From Coprinellus micaceus (Eukaryota > Basidiomycota > Agaricomycetes > Agaricales > Psathyrellaceae): DNA of 64,000 nucleotides. Below are positions 23,398 through 33,935 of this stretch, piece by piece. The DNA lies in contig OX596346.1 of the NCBI GenBank assembly GCA_951394405.1, forward strand, positions 1,240,001 through 1,304,000. Direction: 5' to 3'. The notes below the pieces were generated by a model, which made no database searches, had not been told where the DNA came from, and worked only from the letters and a program-made list of their open reading frames with translations. Within the stretch, counting starts at the first letter, position 1; each line of letters begins with the position of its first letter. The position numbers were made by a program, and so were the translations under genes.

Positions 23398-23947
23398 AGG
23401 ACCCCCCTATATCCCTAGCTAACACCGATCTCTATGTGACGAAAACGAAACCAAAATTGACCGCACGTCCGAGTTTTATGCGCCGAAAACCATCGAGATG
23501 GTTGCCCACCTCCGATATTTTTCTTGACGATTTCCGGAGGGGGCTTGAACACCACTGATATCTATGCGCCGAAATCTGGAGTATCTGGTGGGGCCGAGGA
23601 GGGCATGGGCGCTCGAAGACCGGCTAATCAAGCCTTGAAGCTGGTTCCAGCCGGTCAGAAGCGCCTTGGTGGCCCCGTGAACGTCCAATATCCAAACCTC
23701 CGGTCAGACTCTCCATCCAAATGCTCATTTCGGAACGCGGGTTCATGAAATTGGAAGGTTCGTCTCCCTTTTCCCTGAGAGGCGGGACATGCGTCGCCAG
23801 CTACCTCCGATCCACTATGCGACGAAAATGGACGAAATTTGGGAGGTCCCGATACTTATGCGACGGAAACTCCACAGAGGGCCGTGACGAATTTTCAAAA
23901 AATTGGGACTTTAAGATCGGGGTTAACTAGGGATATAGGGGGGTCCT
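23398..23947. mobile_element. Non-autonomous DNA transposon (MITE-type), 550 bp
   Basis: Perfect 21-bp terminal inverted repeats (23398-23418 and 23927-23947, starting AGGACCCCCCTATATCCCTA) are flanked by an exact 8-bp target duplication CCTTAAAG (23390-23397 and 23948-23955). The interior has at least five copies of a motif like TATGCGMCGAAAA (near 23432, 23477, 23563, 23818, 23857), probably transposase-binding or subterminal repeats. There is no transposase frame. The 8-bp duplication fits hAT-like or P-like families. The element is unrelated in sequence to the one at 13101 and is nested in an F-box pseudogene. Confidence 0.87.
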
Positions 23948-23955
23948 CCTTAAAG

Positions 23956-24231
23956 TGCCATTTTTCCAGTCCCGCTCTAACGAGGCTATACATCGGGAAT
24001 CCCTGTTTTCTGAACCAGCCATTGGGGTTGCCGCTTTGAATCCTTTTGGGTCTCTTGGTATACAAGTGCTGAAGTGAAATGAAATGAGATTTCAGAATTG
24101 AGGGGTCGTTGAGGGGCCCTCACGCTCCGGTGCGAGTTTCATTCATTCAGAATGGGCTGGCATCGACGTCAGCGCTAAATTGAGTATGTGCCTGGGAAAG
24201 TTGGGTTCGGTCTTCCCAACTCTCCCTCATC
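23956..24231. other. Relic sequence and HNH promoter
   Basis: Just under 280 bases between the transposon and the HNH gene. Similarity to the upstream region of the other HNH copies fades left of about 24165, so this copy appears to have lost most of the shared promoter region. Confidence 0.4.
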
Positions 24232-25537
24232 ATGCCTGCGACCGGTCCTCCTGAGATCCAAGTGTATGCCTTGTTCCCTCGCGACATTGTGCATGGCACC
24301 AACCTCGACACCAATCCTTCCAACTGGCATTGGGTCCATTGCCTTACGTTTACACTCGAGACCCTTGCTACACTCCAGTTCTCGCACAGGCCGTACAAGT
24401 GGATACGTTTTGCCATCGGGGTCGTCATCGGAGCAGAAGGTGCCCTTTCCCTCAGCCCCAACTCGGTCAGTGGTGTGGACTTCGATGCCGGCCTACCAAC
24501 CGAGTCTGTTGTTTTGTATTACCATACTACCAACGAGGAGAAGCAAAATATGTTCCCCATTGATCCTAGCATTGCACGCACAAACATCACATCTAGTGTT
24601 GCTACCACCCGGAGGGCCCAATTCCGCGACGATGTTGCAGAGCGGGATGGGGGCGTGTGTGTCCTGGCAAACGTGGAACCGATATTATGCGACGCCGCAC
24701 ATCTCCTGGCCCACGCCAAGGGTGATACGGTATGCTGCTCTTCAAACTCTCAGTCGATGCTTACTCACCATGGGGCGGCAGTACATTAAAACATATACTC
24801 AGCATCGTAGTCGAGACCCTACTGGGCAGGACATTGTAGAGAAAATTGACAGCGTTCGCAACGGCCTTTTCTTGAATAAGTATACCCACGCCTTGTTGGG
24901 TAAACACATTGCATTTTTAATGGTGCGTACAACTGCTTGTGTGCCATGGGGTCAATCGGAATCTGACATTGAGTAGACGCCCAACTTTGCCATGACCACC
25001 GCCGATGTCGACCCCACCGCCCTGTCGACAGAGCGCAGGTACACGGCGCATACCTTCCGGTTTGGCGATACCTTATCACTTGGAGGTACCAGGCCTGCTA
25101 CACACCCTTCTAGTGTTGTACTCCGGAGTTCTAATACTCGTGAGTGGCCCCCTGCCATTCTCTTCGACACCATCTACGCTACTGCTGTACTTCACCACTT
25201 CGGCACCCAGACACTGGAAGACTACGTTGCAGGGACCTGGAACGATACTTTCGACCCTGGTGGTGTCATGACTACGGCGGATGCGGATTACAAGGTGATC
25301 ATGGATAAACGAGCCGCCGCCGCCGAGAGGACACAGAATCAAGCACAGGATCGTCAGACACGTTATAATGCTCGCCCCGACGCCGTCGACATGCTCATGG
25401 CTCTGCCATATATTGGGGTGCCACGGGACCAGCTGAAGGCTACGATCAGAGATGCACAGGAGAGGGCAGAGGCGATGGAGCAGAGACGCGTGCAGGAGAA
25501 AGTTGAGACTTGGATGAAGCAAGCTACTGCCGCATAG
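24232..25537 (+). CDS. HNH_2-type nuclease-like protein, copy A
   Basis: Three exons (24232-24729, 24782-24922, 24977-25537) encode 399 residues. The N-terminal 110 residues form an unnamed domain (EIQVYALFPRD, NWHWVHCLTF). The HNH_2-like core follows: ATTRRAQFRDDVAERDGGVC, CDAAHLLAHAKGD, RNGLFLNKYTHALLG, with the metal and catalytic His, Asn, His all present. The C-terminal 190 residues are of unknown fold, ending in a Gln/Glu helix. Such proteins are multiplied in Agaricomycetes, and their biological role and substrate are unknown. The last two thirds are almost identical to copy B (45566-46881), but the first third is not, which points to recombination between copies. Confidence 0.8.
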
Positions 25538-25684
25538 CCTGCACCAACACCTTTAGCCTGGCCTGTATTCTATATTATTGGCCATTTAAATCTCGGTGGA
25601 GATGACATTACCGCTCGGTCTACCGCCCAACGGTGAGACTCGAACACACCCGAACTTAATACACCGGCTAAGCACCCTGCATCA

Positions 25685-27279
25685 TCATAACCTCACCACC
25701 AGCTTCCCACCATCCATCTCCGCCCGACCCATTCGCTCGCACATCCTCTCAACCACCTCATCCGGCTGTTCGTACGATATCATAAGCTCACAAGGGGGTG
25801 CACCCTTCCTCTCTCTCTCCCTCTCCCAGTCCACGCCCATAATCTCAGATAAAATAGGCCAATCAACAGGGACATTCAGAATCTCAAGCCTCTTCATACT
25901 CCTAAAATTCCGCCAAATTTTGCTATAGGTTTTTAGACTCCAAGTCCCGGGAAGCTTGACCGATTCGAGGAGGGGATGCTTGCTGACGAAGTAGTTCGCT
26001 CGGGCATCCTCGTGCGGGATGTTCTCGAGGTGCATGGTACGAAGGGACGACTGAGTCCCGTTTTGTTGAAGGAACTTCATCACGGAATACCCAACAACGG
26101 GGTCTCCTTCCGGTTCGCCCGTGTAGACGATCTCCTTGCTCCGTCCCACAAGGGTGAGATGACGCAAATTCGGCGCTCTCAAGCAGCTGAGGTAGCAGTT
26201 ATCCGGGTGCTCGGGGTCCGCATTCCGGACGTCGAGGGCATGCAGCTTCTCGAAGACGATAGGATTAACAGATAGCCTTTGCATGAACTCCCGCATCTCC
26301 TCCCAAGCTGCAAAGATCCCTGGAGTCTCTGGGGATACATCTATCGCGAGCACCTCGAGGTTTTCAGAGGAGTGCTGAGTGGCGTCGAGTACGTGGGTGG
26401 AGCCCCACTTGTACTTGATGGAGAAGGACGCGAGGTTCTTGAGGATAGGAAGGGGGATGTGGAGGGACGGGTTTTCCCAAAATTCCAACCGTGCTTGATC
26501 CCGGCCGCTGAGATCAAAAGTATCGACCGAGGGGAGCTCCAGCCGGAGAGACTGAAAGTTGGAGGAAGGTCGGAGAAGTAGCCCACTAGCTCGTCCACCC
26601 CTACCATCGTGTATAACATACCAGATCAAAAGACTTGAGGTTGTCGTAGTCGCCGTTGTATAGTGGTGTCGTTCAATCGCCGCTCGGAAGGTCCTATAAC
26701 ACTGCGTAGACTCGAGGTCCAAAGTCAAATGAGCAAGCTGGGGGCCTTCAGAGAGCAAACGCACAAGGGTGGGTAACACTGCCCGGCAACCCTCCTCAGT
26801 ACCGGTCCGACATTGAGGCAAGGACAGTGACATCATAGACCTCGGAGTCCGGGAGAGCGGTGAACTCGACCCTTTTCGCAAAGCCTTCCGAACGTCTGAG
26901 CCAAGCCGCAATGCGCTCATAGCCAGAATGCCGGAAGTCGATAGTCACCCCATTCCAAAGCCTTTTGGTGGCGATAAAAGCACCAATGCTTGCGTACAAG
27001 CCCCAGACTCAGTAGCTCCTCTCTTTCCTCGTGATTGTGAACGGCTGCCGGAGACACGAGCAGGAAGATTTCGCCTAGAATTTCGAAAGGCAAGTGTTGC
27101 GCAGGGGAAGAGAGAGCAGCACGTCGTCGTTCCAGGGCTTCCAGTTCGGCAAGCTTGGCTTTCAGGCGAGAGATTTCCTGACGTAGCTCGTCGCGCGTTG
27201 CGCAAGGGGAGTCCGTCAAGTGAGGGTGGGGTGCGTCGCACCCGTTTCGGAGATCTTGGGAGAGGTGGGGTATGGCCAT
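25685..27279 (-). pseudogene. F-box/LRR gene, frameshifted copy A
   Basis: It aligns along its length with the intact gene at 43780-45405. The start (MAIPHLSQDLRNGCDAP), coiled coil and F-box (HLPFEILGEIFLLV) are in one frame. A 4-base deletion near 26990 shifts the frame after LGLV. A second disruption lies near 26810-26850, after SEVYD. A further pair of compensating shifts near 26560-26660 scrambles about 35 residues. The C-terminal 290 residues are open and nearly identical to copy B. One continuous product is impossible without restoring several frames, so I call it a recent pseudogene. Confidence 0.85.
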
Positions 27280-27490
27280 GCTAGCGTCAGTTGAAGTGCC
27301 AGTCGTTCTGTGATCTGATTCCCAATTGTCGCGCCCTATTAATACCAAAACCCACCACCGGCGCCCATTGTGGCTTTGCTGGCAATACCAATGCTTTGTG
27401 ACAAACGGCCGTCAGCATAGAGAAGGGTCGGGGTGTGGTAGATCGAGGCGGTGAGTCGCACAACAAAAGAGTTCCATCGGAGCCAAACCT

Positions 27491-28647
27491 TCCTCTCTCT
27501 CTCTCGCTGCCACGAACGCTCCTCTCAACGCAGCATCTCAGTTCCCGCCCGCAGCCTTCCGCCACTCTCAATCCATCGCTGCCTAGCGCCGCTCAAGGCC
27601 ACAGTGTATACATGCTCAAAGGGGGTCAGACTCCTCTCGACACGAGGTGAGTTTCCCCTTCCAAACTCGGTGTAAAGCCCGAAGAGGTGTAGGCCTCCCC
27701 CCACAGGCTTAGCGACACCCACTGTCGATCCTCGACAACGCCGTCCGCATTAGACGACATCCAACGCGATATTCACTCCCTGCAACGAAGGCCTGCCGCC
27801 CTACGAAACCCAAGGACAGAAGACGTTGTTTAGTACGACCCACAGGACGACGATGAAACCGACGTACCAACCCCTATCATCTCGAGCTCCGGTACGGCGA
27901 GACGAAACCCGGGTTTTAAGGATGCGTGCACGATAACTCCCGGCACATGGAGGACTCGACGGTTGGGGGAGTTTGGGAGGATGCGAGAGAGGAGGAGAGT
28001 GAAGGAGATCGGGAGGGAACGCGGGTGCGCAGGAGTGAACGGACGTAGGAAGACGTGAGGTCGCACGACGCACCTGTAGAGGTATAGAAGTGAGTTACGT
28101 CCGCCCGTACTGGCTTTCGTTAAAGACTTACCTCGCGTACACAGACACCCGCGCTCAGAACTCCATTGGAGATCCCCACCTTCGATCCCGGCCGACTACG
28201 ACGTACTCCCAACGCCCTCCCTCCTTCGTCCTCAATATCGATACCGACTCCCGACTATCGACCGTCGAGTTTCCCGATCCCAGACACAAATCGCACGTCC
28301 CAATAAACGGTGCGAGGGTCGACGTTCCGCATCGACACCCCTCGAAGCAACGCCCCGAGCCCCTCGGTGCCGACGCGAACTCGTCCCCTTGCTCGAGGAG
28401 CAGGGGGACATCCCACCGGGCTCGCGTTCTGGGATAACACGCAACGCGAGGGGGATCGCGGGTGAGTAGGGAGGATGGATGGGAGGATGGCCGAGGGGCC
28501 GAGGGCGATGGATAGCCAGTCGGAATGGGAGGCTACAGGGGCAGGGGAGCGATGTGGGAAGGGACGAGATGTGGGGGAGTACCTAGAAGGGGACGGGGCG
28601 TCGGGGAAGCGACGGAGGGCTCTCGATAGCTTGAAGCCTCAACATTT
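27491..28647. other. Gene-poor sequence of unknown origin
   Basis: About 1.15 kb between duplication copy A and the truncated F-box relic. Several open segments exist on both strands but none shows family motifs or supported splicing. It may be decayed repeat material. Confidence 0.4.
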
Positions 28648-29744
28648 TTCCAGGCTCGCTTTGGCGAGGCTCCTCAAGGGAGGGCCAGTGCTCGACCATA
28701 TCTCGATATCGTGTCCGACTCCTCAGTACTTCAAGAACCTTTCCAACTCCATGAAGGCATATGGTAAATCCCCGTCCTGGCACTCCATCAAGTCAGTTTG
28801 GATCGACGCAGATTGGGACAACGAGTGGACCAATAGTTCCCCATCGATCTTTCTCTTCCTGCCGGACGCGATGACCCACCTTCGGTTGAGTCTGCCCAGC
28901 ACCACTAACGTTGGTCGCGAAGTGGATTCAGACAATGTGCATTTTGACATACCGTCTAGTCGCCAGTGCTTTACCTCCCTCACCCTTGACTGGAACTGGG
29001 CCCCAAATCATGTCCTCAAGTTGCTGCAGAAACGCACTAGCCTCGAAACCTTGAAGTTTGACCTTGACGGAGGCGTCTTAGGGCAATGGGACGAAGACGA
29101 GTTCATGCAGAGTATCGCTGGGGATGGGCTCACTTTACCCAAAGCTGAATACACTCGAGCTCGTGAACGTCTATACCCGGTCAGTTCGAGCCCTCCCCTC
29201 ACTCAAACTGCCAGCTCTCCGTAAGCTATCGATCTTGCTCGGCAGGGAGGATTGGTTCACCGGTGACGACGCGTGGTGCAGCGGAGGAGAGAACATCATG
29301 ACATTAACACTCGCCACCTCTTTTGCCTCTTTCGTACGAGGAAAGGTCAGCTCGCCATCAACTCTGGAGTGCCTCTCTATCGCCAACGGAATCTTCGAAG
29401 CCGACAGTTTATTCGACACTTTGAAGGATCTTGCTTCCCTGAAACACTTGACCTTGGACAACGCGGTATTCGACACTGAAACATTCTCCAAAATATCATA
29501 CCAGTCCCTTCTTCCTCGACTCCAGACCATGGACCTCTTGAGGCTACACCATGGCCACGATGAAATCGCCGGGATTCAAGAATTTGTTGAAAAACGCGGG
29601 ATCAAGCTCACAACATCACGATGCACGAATACTACATGCGAGTATGTTAAAGGTCTTGCGGATGAAGCACTCTTTCTGATCATGTTTTCAAAGGTGTGGG
29701 GATTGAGGCATACTCTCGCTAGACAGATGCGGATAAGATCATGA
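28648..29744 (+). pseudogene. F-box family gene, 5'-truncated and frameshifted
   Basis: From LARLLKGGPVLDHISISCPT onward it follows the intact gene at 1-887 (TLAKILKSGPSLNTILIRCP); further shared blocks are CPTPQYFKNLS and WIDADWDNEWT. The F-box half is absent: sequence left of about 28648 is unrelated. Near 29115-29125 the frame shifts by one base. The rest of the LRR-like tail (SLYPKLNTLELVNVY to ARQMRIRS) continues in the next frame to a stop at 29742-29744. It is most likely a dead copy, though a fusion to a new 5' exon cannot be excluded. Confidence 0.75.
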
Positions 29745-30046
29745 GACCCAATAGAACCGCGCTTCGTTTAACTTTGTCATGTACTTTCTCTAACAACCTT
29801 CCTTGCTATTTCTGCGTTGACGATAGCATGCATTTGTGAGTTCGCACCTTGATTCGTTATATAAATGACACAGGGAGCTGAACGGCCTTACGATCATTTC
29901 CAGATTTATTTACGACTCGGGCAACCTAGCTTAACTCCATTCCCCAAAGAATCTCCGAAACTACCTCACTAAGGACGATCACGAGGTATCCTCCAGCTTT
30001 CAAACAGAATCCTGGCCTGTGGGGAGGCGGACGTCCACCGATACTC
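29745..30046. other. Short convergent intergenic region
   Basis: About 300 bases between the F-box relic and the dehydrogenase 3' end. Nothing is seen in it. Confidence 0.4.
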
Positions 30047-31930
30047 TTAGTACGGTTGTACGAGTACTTTGACTGCAGATTCCGGGCTTCATGTCAGCAC
30101 ACCATTCGGGGGAATAGTTAGAGACTCACCTTGCGTCTCCTCCTTCACCAACAACGGCAAGAATCCTTCCTGGACCACGTCCTGCAGCCGTATCTTCTTT
30201 GTCACCAAGTCCTCTATCCCAGCGATCTGCCCAGTAGCCAGAGCCTGCAGCGCGGTGGGGTACTCTCCGCCATACCCCATAATACCTGCCAAATACATCA
30301 ACAACCCATCAAAACTAGGAGGTTGAAGGGAGCGCGTACCAGTGAGTGCAATTTCCTTCGCATTCAGCAAGTTCATTTTAACGTTCGCGCTCTGCTGCCA
30401 GGTAGCGACGTTGACCAAAGATCCGTGTGGCTTGACGCACATAAGTGCGCTGTCAAAGCTGCTTTGCATTCCAGCCGTCTCGAAAGCAACATCGACGCCA
30501 GCGCCTAAAGTCTCGCCGTATATCTTGGCGACGACGATTCCCTGGGATGTCATCGGGTCGATGACTTCGGTTGCTCCGTATCGAGATGCGAGTGTGCGGC
30601 GAAGGGCGCCTGGCTCTGACACGATAATGGTCGCGCTCGCATCGAGTGACCTGCGAAACTTATTATCACTCGGTAGCGGCTCGGCGGGGGAGTTCCTCAC
30701 CTCAGGACTTTCAGGATGAGGAGGCCGACCTACGAGGGGCACTCAGCGTCTTCCTCTGGCTCACGGGGATAGTTCACTTACAGGGCCAGCGCCTGAAACT
30801 AACGCAGTCTGCCCTTGCCTGTAGCCGGAGCGTTTCACGGCATGGTACGCAACTGCAAGCGATTCGAGCGTTGCGCCTGCTTCCACTAGGGGCATCATGA
30901 GCGCCCTTGCCCCATTAATTTTACAGGTTGGACACTTACAGGTGACATGGGCGGGCAGGTGGTGGACATTCTGGATGTCGACGGAGACATACTCCGCGAG
31001 GCCTCCACCTCTTCCTCCGATGCCCTGCCAAGTATTCATTTAATGGTAAGCCTCATTGAACATTGATGGGAGGGGTTGCTTACGATGAGCGTGGCCTTAG
31101 GACACACGTTTTGGTGCCCTGTGGTGCACGGTGCGCAAGTTTCCTGCAGGCACGAGACTAGCGGGGCACTGAAAGTAGAATGGTGAGTGACAGCCTCGAG
31201 AGAATCATCTGCGTTTGTCAATTCTAATTTGGCGCCATCCGCAAACACACGCTCTCCCGCGAAGAAGCAAGGCAGGTGCTATCAAGAAAGCATAACTTAC
31301 ACGGCTGCCCTCTGTCCACGTTTCCACTTCGAGGGATCGACGCCAGTCCCGACCTCAACGATCGTCCCGGAGAACCTAAAGTCAAAGGTGAGTAAAGGAT
31401 CGACGCTTCCGTGCATGTCAACTTTAGATTTAAACTGAAATGAACCCTGCATTGTGTCACAGTGCAAAATTTCTCTCGCATATGCAGGGGACGGGACGGG
31501 AGCCAAAGCATCGGTTGACCACACTGAGTCCCAGCCAACGAGGGGTGGCTCGTAAAACGAAGCGTAAAGGCACTTTAAATTATACGCACTGGTGCCCCAT
31601 CGTGATCGGTAACTTCTCACCTGTGAGCCTGTTAGGCTTCGAGGCGGTGGGCGCGAGGGGAGTCAGAGGTGCGCAGAACATGTGGACATCTGTGGCAGAT
31701 ACTGGACAGGTTGTGCGGGGTCAGCTATGCACCTCTTTCACGTTCACGATGGGTAGAAGGTGCTACTTACAGGCGTTCCTATAGCACAGCTCGTAAACAT
31801 TCCATCGGGGCGGACTGCAAGGCGGCACTCACCAAGCAACCTTGATTTTGACTTGGCCATGGCCCGCAACAGGCTCTTCGATGTCTTCTACGCGCACCTC
31901 CCCGGGTCCGTAGTACCTCGCGGCTTTCAT
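30047..31930 (-). CDS. Zinc-type alcohol dehydrogenase, butanediol dehydrogenase-like, degenerate active site
   Basis: A multi-exon minus-strand gene. Exons read MKAARYYGPGEVRVEDIEEP, TDVHMFCAPLTPLAPT, FSGTIVEVGTGVDPSKWKRG, the structural-zinc loop CLQETCAPCTTGHQNVC, LAEYVSVDIQNVHHLP, and the cofactor-fold segments TALVSGAGP, GATEVIDP and GVDVAFETAG. The C-terminus is VKVLVQPY. This is the medium-chain dehydrogenase family close to (R,R)-butanediol dehydrogenase, which uses NAD(H). The catalytic zinc Cys of the family's CGTD motif is Ser here (NALSATDVH; Ser codon at 31697-31699). GHE reads GHQ across the next splice. The structural zinc cysteines are kept. One intron (31376-31589, 214 nt) is about four times the usual length. 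Start MKAARYYG is preferred over an ATG nine bases upstream. Confidence 0.8.
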
Positions 31931-33012
31931 GGCTTGCATCGACGACTGGGTGTGCTTCCAAGCTGTTGTCCGAATAGGGAGCGAAGGTAAGTGAGATTGT
32001 GGAAACGCCACCCTCATAGTCTAGTACTTATAGCCATTCATAGGGTCACGCTGAATGAATGAATGGTGCCTCTCCGGATCCTTCACGGAATGTTGACACC
32101 AAATAGGAGCGCCCATAGTGAGTAAATACGCTGTACTCATCTTGGCTCTGGCGACTGAACGGCTTGACAGTGGTGTGACACTCCCGAATCGAGTGTCAAG
32201 TTCATCTCGCAGCCCGCGAATTCGTTTCACTGTATCGGAAGAGGCTTAGGTCTGGGGCTCAGGGGAAGTGTGGGGCGATAGTGGCTTTGACGGTTGGGGT
32301 TGGATCTCCTGAAGCGGAAGTTCTGACATTCTCGCCCACTGGTGGTTAGGTCTTCCATTTGCCTGAGCCTTCACACTCAAGCATGGTCAGCCACCAAGAA
32401 GGAACATCGCCTTAGCTCCACTCAGCCATAGGCGCGATAATTACGGCTTTGGTGTAAATGCGGGGGGCACAGGGGGCTTTGTTACTCTGACCCCTTGATC
32501 TTCAGGTATGTAGATGATCTGCGGATGTACCATGGAAACACATGATACGGAGGGAGTGCTTAGAACTCGATGGGCTTCTAAGCATGGTCAAAGTGGCATC
32601 AGGCGTACGATGTCGCTTCGGGGCTGGTCCTCGTGTGGGCCGCTCGTGGGCCACCCAGGACGCAGCGATTATAGGCCTACGGTTGCCATACCGGTTGCGG
32701 TTCTTTGCGATTTCACAGAAGGTGGCCCGGATGCAACTTGCAAGTGACAGAATATGTCAGGGTGCGGCTCGGCATTGAGACGCGGAGAGAAGGTATGGGG
32801 GCCCGAGTTACTACCCCGCTCCTGCAATTGACAAAGGCACATCTGCATCTTTTGATACTTTGGTGAACACGATACTAGGCTCAATTGATCTAATCCAGGC
32901 ACCCACACACCGCTCCCTGCATATCTTCCTCCCTCTGTAGATCTATCAACCCTGGTCCGGGCTCCTCTCTCCAGAAACCAATCGATCAATATCCTCAGGC
33001 TGTGAAGGCCGT
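31931..33012. other. Intergenic, no supported gene
   Basis: About 1.1 kb holding the dehydrogenase promoter and the 3' side of the next gene. Reading frames here are short and without motifs. Confidence 0.45.
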
Positions 33013-33261
33013 CTAACCCTTGACCACCGTATCCCACCTGCTTGCCAAATGGGCAAACGTCGCTTTCCGACACGCAGCCTCCACCGCCTCCCCGCCTCCC
33101 TGCTTCATCATCTCTTCGTACTCCTCCGGGAAGGTGTGCTTGTACCAGGACATTGCGCTCGAGGAAAAGAGAGCGTGGGTATCAACGCTGGAGTTGGGAT
33201 TGTTGAGTTGGATGTTGGATGCGGTGGATGGGAGGGAGGGCTGGGAGGTTGGGTTGGACAT
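33013..33261 (-). CDS. Small hypothetical protein, 82 residues
   Basis: A single exon with a Ser/Asn/Pro-rich start (MSNPTSQPSLPSTASNIQLN) and an ordered, charged C-terminal half with SSAMSWYKHTFPEEYEEMMK and AACRKATFAHLASRW. The second half looks like a short helical pair and has the composition of a real protein. I do not recognise the family. There is no signal peptide or membrane segment. Transcript data would settle whether it is expressed. Confidence 0.5.
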   Translation of the reverse strand: MSNPTSQPSLPSTASNIQLNNPNSSVDTHALFSSSAMSWYKHTFPEEYEEMMKQGGGEAVEAACRKATFAHLASRWDTVVKG

Positions 33262-33649
33262 TCTTTCAAGTGAGTACTTGGGGTGGGAGGAGGGTGGTTG
33301 GGTGTGCTGGTGGCGTTGCGTTGGCTGGGTAGCTGGTTCTGGGGACGGCGTGCTGGGGGGACTCCCTTCTTTATAGGCATCGGGGTCCCTAGCGACGAGC
33401 CACAGAGACTACCGACCATAGGACAAGGTGAAGCCACACCATGGCCTTGTCCGTTGGGGAGGTGGCTAGTTGGCCTTGTCCGTTGAAAGAAGGGTGTCGA
33501 CCGGTCGAGCTCACGAGCCTCTACTCGACCATTGTTTTCTTAGAACGCGCCATTGACCTACGACGGTCGCGACCCCTCAAAGGCGAGGCAAAGCGCGCGT
33601 CCTTCCGGCGTGGCAACGCAGAGCAATAATGTGGATTAACCGTTTACAC
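33262..33649. other. Intergenic, short direct repeat
   Basis: About 390 bases. The 14-mer GGCCTTGTCCGTTG occurs twice, near 33442 and 33471. No gene is seen. Confidence 0.4.
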
Positions 33650-33935
33650 AGTCGGAAGTTGAACGACCCGACAAGGCTTCGTCGATCTCGCGAACGGCTC
33701 ACACTTATCCCCTGGGGCGCTAGTGTCTATTCGGGGCAAATATACTTCTACACACCGCGAATCTGCCTCTCTGATCATTCGATCAGCTGCCCCACAGCGA
33801 TTGGGGGTGCGGCTTTGTTTGTTTCTGGTTTCTTGGAGCGGCTTTCCACTGGTTTTAGCCAGAGTCGTCGGGGCCGGCGCTAAATCGAAGTAGTGGGAAC
33901 CGGTTGAGACATGCTCTTTCCAATCCCCCCTGACC
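33650..33935 (+). repeat. Upstream region shared by HNH copies B and C
   Basis: Read on the minus strand, this stretch is recognisably similar to 46882-47170 on the plus strand, the region upstream of HNH copy B. Shared blocks include GTGGAAAGC, CTCCAAGAAAC, GGCAGAT.CGCGG and ACTAGCGCCC. Homology of the two genes therefore extends at least 250 bp upstream of the start codon, so the duplicated unit carried its promoter. A more diverged partial repeat of the same block lies at about 47206-47270. Confidence 0.6.

Larger units (their letters stand above)
24190..27490. repeat. Inverted segmental duplication, copy A
   Basis: This segment matches 43490-46930 in opposite orientation. It contains an HNH gene (plus) and a broken F-box gene (minus) tail to tail, the same pair as copy B. 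Identity is very high from about 24565 to the F-box C-terminus and beyond, and lower at the HNH N-terminal end. About 16 kb separate the two arms. Confidence 0.88.
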
